6,591 nucleotides of DNA from Deltaproteobacteria bacterium. GTDB lineage: Bacteria > Desulfobacterota > Desulfuromonadia > Desulfuromonadales > BM103. The stretch covers positions 1 through 6,591 of the forward strand of contig JAFDBW010000199.1 in assembly GCA_019313105.1 (NCBI GenBank). The letters are read 5' to 3'. This document shows positions 1 to 5,502 of this stretch, in pieces (the stretch's first letter is position 1; every line of letters begins with the position of its first letter). A program made the translations under genes and the position numbers. The notes beneath the pieces were generated by a model that was given only the letters and a program-made list of their open reading frames with translations, was not told the DNA's origin and searched no databases.

Positions 1-1918
1 CGCAGATCCGGCCGACTTCACCGGCTGCGCGAGCGGCCTGGACATTACACAGATCACTGAAGAAATTCACGTAGCCTTGGAGCCCTTCGGCGACCACCGG
101 GTTCTCCGGGCCGCGTTGTTCGAGCTCAAGCATATCGAGGATCTGGCAGCGTGAGGCAAGCAGCCAGCAGAGGGCATCAGCAAACGGGAACACGACCCCG
201 TGACGCGAGCCGTGCCAGAGCGGTTTGCCATCAGCGTCATCAGTCTTTTGCAGGTAGTCCAGGGTCCACAACCACAGGTTCATTGCGCTCGCCAGGGTAC
301 AGGCACCCGAGTCGGGATGGGTGCTGGCGATCTGTCGCAGCTCCTTGATCCATTGACGGAACTGGAACAGGAACAGTTCGTTGGTCATGGTGATACTCAG
401 TTGACGGCGCTGGACGGCCTCTGGGCCTTCGTAGGTGGCCTCGAGCTGGGCGTCCATCCACTTCTGGCCGAGGAAGCCGGGGCAGTCCTCGGTGATGCCG
501 TAGCCGCCCATCAGGCTGACCGCTTCGCGCAGGATGGTGGCGCCGTGGCCGGTGTTCCAGAGCTTGCCCGCGGGACAGAACACATTGGCCAGGGAATCCA
601 TGATCATGAACTGGGTCAGGGTGTCGTTCTCCAGCTCCTGCAGGCGTACGCTGTCCTGCTCCTCGACCGGGCGGGTTTTCATGGTGAGGTATTCGAGGGC
701 AGCCTCCTGAACCTTGCGGAAGACCTTCATCTGGGCACGCCCCTTGATGCCCTGCTCGGTAAAGATCTTCTCCTTCTCTTTTTCGATCAGATCAAAATCA
801 TCGAACAGGCGTGCGGAGAAGAAGCCGAGCGCAGCTCCAGCCTCGCCAGCGGCCCATATGTCAGCCAGGCGCTGCAGACAGTCTTCCTTCTGCTGCAGGC
901 CGAGATCGAAGCGCGGTGAACCGGGTACGATCGACGGGCCGCCGCGGAAACGCTGACGGTGGTAACGGATGATCGGTTCCGGCGCCGAGAGCAATTTCGC
1001 GGAGCTCATGATGCCGACCGGCACGCGAGTGCGCCGGAACACCGACTCGATAATTTCCGAGTGGCTGTAGTTGGGGATGATGACACCGTCCTTCACCGTG
1101 TAGCCACCGATTATGCGGTCTGCGGAAATCTTCAGGTTGAACGCCGGATCGCGGGTCGATGAGAGCTGGTGAACCAGTTTCTGCGTCGGCACGCCACGAT
1201 CATAGAGACCTGGGTCGCCTTCTTCGAGGATGACCATGCAACTGCCCTTGATCCGCTCATCATCAGAGTCGACCGCAGCAGTAACGAAATTAGCAAAGCC
1301 CATATTGGTGATGAAACGCCCACGCTTTTCAACCTGCAGGAGCGGCTCCTGGCCCTCCTCCCATGAATCGATGCGCAATTTACCGGAGACCACACCGGTA
1401 TCAACGCCGACAAAGGGCAGCGGTTCTGTCAGAGCGAAAGCGCCACGTTTGATCTGGCGTTCCTCACCCGGCTGGGGTGGTGTTGCCATGTGCATGTATT
1501 TGCTGCGTTGCTCGGGAGTGCCTTTCTCGTGGATCGGCGAGAGACCAAGATTGCTGGCCAGAGACGAGGTTGCGGCGCCGCCATCAACCCAGGCGAGTTC
1601 AAAGGCAACCAGCGCCAAAGCCAGGTTCTTGGGCCCCTCGATGAAGCCGCCTTCGGCCGGGTCCATAAAGACCTGGGTCAGACCGGCTTCGTCAAAAGCA
1701 GTCAGGATGCTGTCTTTCTCCGGGGTCCAGTCATGGGTATTGCGCGCACCGTTAGCGACCAGTTTGGCGACCACACCGCGGGCTACGTCACGGGTTGACT
1801 GCACCACCATCTGCAGATCGTAACGGTCGCTGAAGCGCCACATGATCTGGCGGACATCATCTCCCGGCAAGGTTCTCATCAATTGTTTACTGCGTTCCGC
1901 ATTAGTGCTCTCGCTCAT
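1..1918 (-). CDS. Large acyl-CoA dehydrogenase family flavoprotein (3' end cut by window edge)
   Basis: An uninterrupted minus-strand frame of 639 codons begins at ATG 1918-1916 and is still open at base 1, so the C-terminus is missing. Family members use FAD to oxidise the alpha-beta bond of acyl-CoA thioesters in the cytoplasm and pass electrons to ETF. Visible motifs, in order: a TEP motif at residues 164-166 in the acyl/FAD-binding middle domain, followed by VGVDTG instead of the usual AGSD; an ITNMG stretch at 203-207, matching the family's K/W-ITNG segment; MGGYGITED at 470-478; and YEGPEAVQRR from 496. In the last, Glu497 aligns with the catalytic base of medium-chain enzymes (the Glu of YEGT). 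The protein is much longer than the usual ~380-420 residues: about 120 extra residues precede the core and over 140 follow the catalytic Glu. This layout recalls DmdC-like or other long dehydrogenases, and substrate cannot be read from sequence. The start is supported by AGGGAGAA at 1932-1925, six bases upstream. Family assignment is firm; exact role is unknown. Confidence 0.93.
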   Translation of the reverse strand, partial: MSESTNAERSKQLMRTLPGDDVRQIMWRFSDRYDLQMVVQSTRDVARGVVAKLVANGARNTHDWTPEKDSILTAFDEAGLTQVFMDPAEGGFIEGPKNLALALVAFELAWVDGGAATSSLASNLGLSPIHEKGTPEQRSKYMHMATPPQPGEERQIKRGAFALTEPLPFVGVDTGVVSGKLRIDSWEEGQEPLLQVEKRGRFITNMGFANFVTAAVDSDDERIKGSCMVILEEGDPGLYDRGVPTQKLVHQLSSTRDPAFNLKISADRIIGGYTVKDGVIIPNYSHSEIIESVFRRTRVPVGIMSSAKLLSAPEPIIRYHRQRFRGGPSIVPGSPRFDLGLQQKEDCLQRLADIWAAGEAGAALGFFSARLFDDFDLIEKEKEKIFTEQGIKGRAQMKVFRKVQEAALEYLTMKTRPVEEQDSVRLQELENDTLTQFMIMDSLANVFCPAGKLWNTGHGATILREAVSLMGGYGITEDCPGFLGQKWMDAQLEATYEGPEAVQRRQLSITMTNELFLFQFRQWIKELRQIASTHPDSGACTLASAMNLWLWTLDYLQKTDDADGKPLWHGSRHGVVFPFADALCWLLASRCQILDMLELEQRGPENPVVAEGLQGYVNFFSDLCNVQAARAAGEVGRIC

Positions 1919-1924
1919 TTGCAC

Positions 1925-1932
1925 TTCTCCCT
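1925..1932 (-). promoter_or_regulatory. Shine-Dalgarno of the acyl-CoA dehydrogenase gene
   Basis: On the minus strand AGGGAGAA lies six bases before the ATG at 1918-1916. It is a good match to the 16S anti-SD and fixes this start, which opens with MSESTNAERSKQ. Confidence 0.7.
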
Positions 1933-1940
1933 TAAGAATA

Positions 1941-1968
1941 AATCAACAGTGTCATATCTGGTTTGATT
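1941..1968. promoter_or_regulatory. Candidate operator: spaced inverted repeat AATCAA-N16-TTGATT
   Basis: The arms AATCAA (1941-1946) and TTGATT (1963-1968) are exact reverse complements with centres 22 bases apart, about two helical turns. They lie 23-50 bases upstream of the dehydrogenase ATG, where a repressor of an acyl-CoA oxidation gene would bind. Six-base arms can arise by chance in AT-rich DNA, and the repeat matches no operator I can name. It is a weak candidate. Confidence 0.25.
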
Positions 1969-2203
1969 AACAAGACAGAGTCAGCAGGTTTACGTAGAAC
2001 AAAATTAGCAAGGTATTCTAACGGAAGGGCAGAAGAGTCTCCAAGTAAAAAAGGGGCGTTTCTACTCTTATCCGACATAAAGAAGAATCATTATCAACCA
2101 ATTCCCGGAATGTGTAATTTGCCACCTCCAAGGGTGAGCCTGGGACGCTCCGACTTTACGTCGACGAACGACCAAAACAAATGGATTTACCTGCATATAC
2201 CTG

Positions 2204-2232
2204 TTTACCGGGGCGACAACATGTAGTACATT
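2204..2232 (+). promoter_or_regulatory. Possible sigma-70-type promoter for the zinc-ribbon gene
   Basis: TTTACC (2204-2209, four of six matches to TTGACA) and TACATT (2227-2232, four of six matches to TATAAT) are separated by the ideal 17 bases. Transcription would start near 2239-2240, leaving a leader of about 33 bases before TTG 2273. The position is sensible but both boxes are only moderate matches. Confidence 0.3.
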
Positions 2233-2259
2233 TAATTAGCCTACACAAACCATCGCCTC

Positions 2260-2266
2260 GGAGGGG
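2260..2266 (+). promoter_or_regulatory. Strong Shine-Dalgarno before a TTG start
   Basis: GGAGGGG lies six bases upstream of TTG at 2273. This near-ideal site is what identifies the non-ATG codon as the true start of the small membrane protein. Confidence 0.7.
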
Positions 2267-2272
2267 CATCCT

Positions 2273-2587
2273 TTGACCCAAAACAGCACGGTTGAAACCG
2301 CTGACATCCTGGCAGGACTGAAGAAGGTTCGCAGTCGCCGCTGGCTGTTGTGGGGGGTTATCCTGATTTACATACCGAGTATGCTGGTTGCCCTTGAGCT
2401 GCAGGCAACATCGAGGGTCATGGGCTGGCTGTTTGGCATCTGGGTTTTGCTTCTCTGTGTTGTCGTCGGCATGGCGACCGTCGTCAAGTGCCCTCGTTGT
2501 ACCAAACCGTACCATACCAACGGGCCGACCTTCCTGCCGGTTCGAAAATGCGTCCATTGCGGCCTGCCGGTCAATTACAGCGCCTGA
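2273..2587 (+). CDS. Small two-helix membrane protein with C-terminal zinc ribbon
   Basis: The product has 104 residues and starts at TTG behind a strong GGAGGGG site. A short polar N-terminus (residues 1-23) is followed by two hydrophobic segments, at about 24-44 and 52-71, separated by a short loop. The C-terminus is a small metal-binding knuckle: CPRC at 73-76 and CVHC at 93-96, spaced by 16 residues and ending in a CGLPV-type stretch. Four cysteines in two CxxC pairs are the usual Zn ligands, and similar short membrane proteins ending in CxxCGLP are seen as uncharacterised proteins in many proteobacteria. The basic residues between the N-terminus and the first helix suggest that the N-terminus and the zinc ribbon both face the cytoplasm. 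Function is unknown. It is a stand-alone gene, with 351 bases before the RNase gene. The frame stays open for 29 more codons after its TGA. Confidence 0.82.
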   Translation: MTQNSTVETADILAGLKKVRSRRWLLWGVILIYIPSMLVALELQATSRVMGWLFGIWVLLLCVVVGMATVVKCPRCTKPYHTNGPTFLPVRKCVHCGLPVNYSA

Positions 2588-2737
2588 CTTTCTGAAAGAG
2601 CCGCCGAAGTTGTCAAGGCCCAGAATCTGCGGGACCAGCGACGGGAAGCTTATTCCAAGCCACGCCGCGGACCATAACGCACGTTCCTCCCATTGAAGAC
2701 ATATTTCAGCATTTCGCTATCCAAATATTCTAAAATT

Positions 2738-2746
2738 TGCTATAGT
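2738..2746 (+). promoter_or_regulatory. Extended -10-like promoter element upstream of RNase E/G
   Basis: TGCTATAGT fits the extended -10 pattern TGnTATAnT, with five of six matches to TATAAT, in very AT-rich DNA. No good -35 box is seen at the expected distance, but extended -10 promoters can work without one. Transcription would begin near 2752-2754, giving a leader of about 185 bases. Confidence 0.35.
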
Positions 2747-2755
2747 TTTTCGTAT

Positions 2756-2780
2756 ATGCCTTTTTTATAAGGCGTTTTTT
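2756..2780 (+). terminator. Terminator-like hairpin with T-run
   Basis: ATGCCTT (2756-2762) pairs with AAGGCGT (2769-2775) around a six-base TTTTAT loop, giving seven pairs including one G-U. An uninterrupted T-run (2775-2780) follows at once. This is the shape of a Rho-independent terminator and could end transcripts of the zinc-ribbon gene. The stem is short and weak. It lies just downstream of the possible RNase promoter, so it could instead act in that gene's leader. Confidence 0.4.
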
Positions 2781-2789
2781 CGATCTTAA

Positions 2790-2806
2790 AGGGTTATTCG
2801 AACCCT
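2790..2806 (+). other. Leader hairpin upstream of the RNase E/G gene
   Basis: AGGGTT (2790-2795) and AACCCT (2801-2806) form a perfect six-pair stem with a five-base ATTCG loop. No T-run follows, so it is not a terminator. A second small hairpin, GGGC-GTAT-GCCC, lies at 2883-2894. Both would sit in the 5' leader of the ribonuclease mRNA. Any regulatory role is inference. Confidence 0.35.
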
Positions 2807-2938
2807 CGTGAGATAAAGTTTCGGCATTGATCCTGTCCCTGAGCGAGCTCCCATTTCCGGTTGAGCCAACGATCTCGGGCCAGGGCGTATGCCCCCAACA
2901 GACCAAGGTTGTCGTTCGCGGCAACCGGGAAGAATTAC

Positions 2939-5272
2939 ATGTCCAAAAAAATGCTGGTTAATGCCACCCACCACGAGGAAAACCGGGTGGCCATCGTCGA
3001 AGACGGTATCCTCACTGAACTTGACATCGAGGTTGCCGGATACGAGCCCACCAAGGGCAACATTTATAGAGCGGTTGTAGTCCGGGTTGAATCCGGTCTG
3101 CAGGCCGCTTTCGTTGATTATGGGGCTGAACGCCTCGGTTTCCTGCAGATCGACGAGATCAACTACACCGCAGTCAAACCCGACTACCAACCAGCAGAAG
3201 ACGGTCGTCGGCCACGGATCTCGGATCTTCTGCACCGCGGCCAGGAGATCCTGGTCCAGATCACCAAGGAGGAACGCGGCACCAAGGGCGCTGCCCTCAC
3301 CACCTACCTGTCCCTCGCCGGTCGCTACATGGTGATTATGCCAGGCAGTCAGACCCGGGGAGTGTCACGCAAGGCCGAAAGCGACTCGCAGAGAAAAGAG
3401 CTGAAAAAGGCGATGTCATCTCTCGACATGACCGAAAACGTCGGTTACATCGTGCGCACAGCTGCCCTGAACCAGACACGTGAGGAACTTGAGCGCGATT
3501 ACCGTTACCTGATCCGTCTTTATGAGAGCATCACGGAGCTCAACAAAAAAGTTAAGACTTCTCCTGCCCTGCTTTACAAAGAGTCAAATCTGATCATCCG
3601 CTCGATCCGTGATTATTTTACGACCGATATGGATGAAGTCCTGATTGATGATCCAGAGGTCTTCAAAGAGGCGAAAGACTTCTTCCAGATGGTCATGCCC
3701 GACTATGTCAAACTGGTCAAGCTGCACCAGGAACGTCGCCCGATCTTCTCGCGTTACCAGATCGAAGAGCAGATCGAAACGCTTAGCCGCAACAAGGTAC
3801 AGCTTCCTTCAGGGGGATCGATTGTGATCGACCCGACTGAGGCACTGGTCGCAATCGATGTCAACAGCGGTAAGATGTCATCGGAGCAAGGTGTAGAAGC
3901 CACGGCAACGAAAACCAATCTGGAGGCTGCCAAGGAGATCGGCAGACAATTGCGGCTACGCGACCTCGGTGGCCTAGTCGTCATCGATTTTATAGACATG
4001 CGTGACCGCAAGCACATGCGTGAAGTGGAAAAAGAAGTCAAAAAATCCCTGGAAAATGACAAGGCCAGAGTCAGCGTCGGCCGTATCAGCACCTTCGGTC
4101 TACTCGAAATGAGCCGCCAGCGGCTCAAAGCGACACTCGCGACCGGGTCCTACCTGCCCTGCCCGCACTGCGACGGAGCTGGCCGTCTGAAAAGCCCGGA
4201 GTCCCAGGCCGTTTCACTGCTGCGGAAAATTCACGCCAGCGCGGCCAAGGGCCAGGTCAGCCGAATCGACGCGCAGCTACCCAGAGATGTTGCAGCCTAT
4301 CTTCTGAATCACAAGCGTGAAGAACTGGTCACCATGGAACGGGATCATCACCTGCAGATCCACATTCACGGCAACCGGGATTTTTTGGCAGACCAGGTTG
4401 AAATCGAAATCCAGAAGAAAGAAAAAGACAAGGCACCGCAGCCGGAATTCGTGGCCGCCGGATTGTTGCCTTCAACCCTTGAAGAGAGCACAGAGAAGCA
4501 GGCTGTGGAACCTGACCAGGAGGAGGCGCCGGACAGCAGCGCCGTGCCGGCGAAAAAGCGTCGTCGCAGGAAACGCCGCAAAGTCGCGGAAGGTACGGCA
4601 ACAGAACCCGCCTCTGAAGAGACCACTGCAGCGCAGGCCCCGTCGGACGATACAGGTCAAAGCAAACAGACTGGGCAGACTGCCATACAGACAGATAACG
4701 CAGCATCGCCGCTCCCCCAGGAAGAGACGGAGGAAGAAGTTCGCACATCGGCTAACGAACCTGCACCTGTTGCGGCTAAAAAACCGCAAAGACGCCGCCG
4801 TACACCCAGTAAGACGAAATCAATGGTCACGGACTCGACGGAACAAGCTGCGCCTCCGGAACATGCCCTGGAGCAAAAGGCTCCCGATCAGACAGACAAA
4901 AACCCTGTCCAGGAAGACAAGCCAAAAAGAAAACGGGTCAGACGTGCGCCAAGAAAAACCCCGTCTCAATCCGAGCCTGCCAGTACTGAGCCAGAGCAGA
5001 CTACTGAGGGGCAAGGTAGCGATCCTGTTCAGGTCGCAGCGGAAACATTGACGGTGGACGCATCGGCGCCGGAGAAAAAAGCGCCTACCCGCAGGCCCAG
5101 AAGGACGGCTGTAAAAAAAGCCGCTTCAGCCACCGTAGAACAGAGCGGTGCGGAACAGGCCGATGCAACGGACCAGAAGATTGTGGCTCAAGCTGCAGAG
5201 GAGAAACCCAAACCAAGGCGTCGCAGGCCAGCCCGTAAGAAAACGGAACCGGAGCCTGCTACAGAGGCCTAA
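2939..5272 (+). CDS. rng: RNase E/G family endoribonuclease with long basic-patch tail
   Basis: The 777-residue product is a single-strand-specific endoribonuclease acting in mRNA decay and in rRNA and tRNA maturation. It opens with MSKKMLVNATHHEENRVAI, matching the conserved RNase E/G start. An S1 RNA-binding domain begins near Gly40 (GNIYRAVVVRV, AAFVDYGAERLGFL). Arg173-Thr174 match the 5'-monophosphate sensor pair of E. coli RNase E (R169, T170). Asp307, Asn309 (AIDVNS) and Asp350 (VVIDFIDM) match the catalytic metal site (D303, N305, D346). Cys408 and Cys411 (CPHC) match the Zn-link that joins subunits. The catalytic half is therefore complete, with a constant four-residue offset. From about residue 500 the chain is low-complexity, rich in Glu, Gln, Ala, Pro, Ser and Thr, with five Arg/Lys-rich patches starting near 539, 614, 661, 713 and 756. 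It is longer than RNase G (about 489) and shorter than E. coli RNase E (1061). ATG 2939 is preceded by GGGAAG six bases upstream. The symbol could equally be rne. Confidence 0.95.
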   Translation: MSKKMLVNATHHEENRVAIVEDGILTELDIEVAGYEPTKGNIYRAVVVRVESGLQAAFVDYGAERLGFLQIDEINYTAVKPDYQPAEDGRRPRISDLLHRGQEILVQITKEERGTKGAALTTYLSLAGRYMVIMPGSQTRGVSRKAESDSQRKELKKAMSSLDMTENVGYIVRTAALNQTREELERDYRYLIRLYESITELNKKVKTSPALLYKESNLIIRSIRDYFTTDMDEVLIDDPEVFKEAKDFFQMVMPDYVKLVKLHQERRPIFSRYQIEEQIETLSRNKVQLPSGGSIVIDPTEALVAIDVNSGKMSSEQGVEATATKTNLEAAKEIGRQLRLRDLGGLVVIDFIDMRDRKHMREVEKEVKKSLENDKARVSVGRISTFGLLEMSRQRLKATLATGSYLPCPHCDGAGRLKSPESQAVSLLRKIHASAAKGQVSRIDAQLPRDVAAYLLNHKREELVTMERDHHLQIHIHGNRDFLADQVEIEIQKKEKDKAPQPEFVAAGLLPSTLEESTEKQAVEPDQEEAPDSSAVPAKKRRRRKRRKVAEGTATEPASEETTAAQAPSDDTGQSKQTGQTAIQTDNAASPLPQEETEEEVRTSANEPAPVAAKKPQRRRRTPSKTKSMVTDSTEQAAPPEHALEQKAPDQTDKNPVQEDKPKRKRVRRAPRKTPSQSEPASTEPEQTTEGQGSDPVQVAAETLTVDASAPEKKAPTRRPRRTAVKKAASATVEQSGAEQADATDQKIVAQAAEEKPKPRRRRPARKKTEPEPATEA

Positions 5273-5288
5273 TGACACGGCCCGTTTT

Positions 5289-5314
5289 CCTAAGAAATAT
5301 AGAATTTCTTAAGG
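5289..5314. terminator. AT-rich hairpin 3' of the RNase E/G gene, possible transcription end
   Basis: TAAGAAAT (5291-5298) and ATTTCTTA (5304-5311) form a perfect eight-pair stem with a five-base loop. Two G-C pairs can be added below it if A5312 is bulged. It starts 16 bases after the RNase stop codon, the usual place for a transcript end. It is not followed by a T-run on the plus strand, so it is not a classical intrinsic terminator; it may instead protect or mark the 3' end. Confidence 0.35.
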
Positions 5315-5344
5315 CTCTGCACCGCCCACTTTTGTTCATAGCCC

Positions 5345-5354
5345 GCCATATGGC
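5345..5354. promoter_or_regulatory. Perfect 10-bp palindrome GCCATATGGC
   Basis: The sequence equals its own reverse complement over ten bases and lies in the spacer before the ATPase gene, so it could bind a dimeric regulator. A 10-bp palindrome can easily occur by chance, and I recognise no matching operator. Confidence 0.15.
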
Positions 5355-5502
5355 AGCGCACAGACTAAACAAGCAACGACAGTAGGTTGACGCCATAGGT
5401 CAAAACCAGACATCAAAGAGAGTCACCATTGCTCTGGTATGACCCAGAAACTGTATGTATACTTCGCGGGAATCGCCAGCAAAAACAATCGGTTAACTAA
5501 CC

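Larger units (their letters stand above)
1919..2272. other. Divergent intergenic region between dehydrogenase and zinc-ribbon genes
   Basis: This 354-base stretch separates two genes transcribed away from each other, so promoters for both should lie here. It is more AT-rich than the flanking dehydrogenase gene. It holds an AATCAA/TTGATT inverted repeat near the dehydrogenase start (1941-1968), a perfect CGTCGACG palindrome at 2159-2166, and a possible plus-strand promoter at 2204-2232. An open frame from TTG 1963 to 2226 has no Shine-Dalgarno and no recognisable protein character, so I do not call it. I see no tRNA or recognisable riboswitch. Confidence 0.6.
2588..2938 (+). other. Intergenic spacer and leader of the RNase E/G gene
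   Basis: This stretch has no supported gene. Its first part (to about 2690) is coding-like in composition, including 29 sense codons in frame with the preceding gene before TAA 2675-2677. Bases 2696-2790 are strikingly AT-rich and contain an extended -10-like element and a hairpin with a T-run. From 2790 to the ATG at 2939 it becomes GC-richer, with small hairpins at 2790-2806 and 2883-2894, consistent with a structured 5' untranslated leader. A frame open from TTG 2861 into the RNase gene would add 26 residues, but it lacks a Shine-Dalgarno and the added residues are not part of the conserved RNase E/G start. Confidence 0.6.
5273..5502. other. Intergenic region between RNase E/G and the GspA-like ATPase
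   Basis: This 230-base spacer has no supported gene. It contains an AT-rich hairpin at 5289-5314 and a perfect GCCATATGGC palindrome at 5345-5354. A TATACT box at 5458-5463 resembles a -10 element but has no clear -35 partner. There is no good Shine-Dalgarno before ATG 5503. The spacing suggests that the ATPase gene has its own promoter rather than being co-transcribed with the ribonuclease. Confidence 0.55.

Noticed and set aside
200..919. Long plus-strand open frame of 239 codons opposite the dehydrogenase gene
   Set aside because: It lies antisense to a strongly conserved acyl-CoA dehydrogenase, has no Shine-Dalgarno or recognisable protein features, and is explained by the GC-rich codon use of the real gene.
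2120..2170. Possible c-di-GMP (GEMM) riboswitch, because of GGTGAGCC and GGGACGC stretches
   Set aside because: The conserved first strand and the paired P1/P2 layout of GEMM elements cannot be built around these bases; the resemblance is limited to short strings.
1963..2226. Open frame of 87 codons in the divergent intergenic region
   Set aside because: It has a TTG start with no Shine-Dalgarno, no hydrophobic segment or motif, and overlaps the region where promoters for both flanking genes should lie.
2585..2640. SECIS element making the TGA of the zinc-ribbon gene a selenocysteine codon
   Set aside because: Only a four-pair CTTT/AAAG hairpin is visible directly after the TGA, without the stem length and apical loop of bacterial SECIS elements. 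The readthrough idea is kept only as a low-interest finding.
2861..2938. In-frame TTG start adding 26 residues to the RNase
   Set aside because: The conserved family N-terminus begins at the ATG at 2939, which has its own GGGAAG site. The added residues look like leader sequence and have no Shine-Dalgarno.
4317..5051. Plus-strand open frame of 244 codons inside the RNase gene, very Lys/Arg/Ser-rich
   Set aside because: It is the shifted frame of the low-complexity RNase tail. Its composition follows from that sequence, and the RNase frame has clear conserved motifs.
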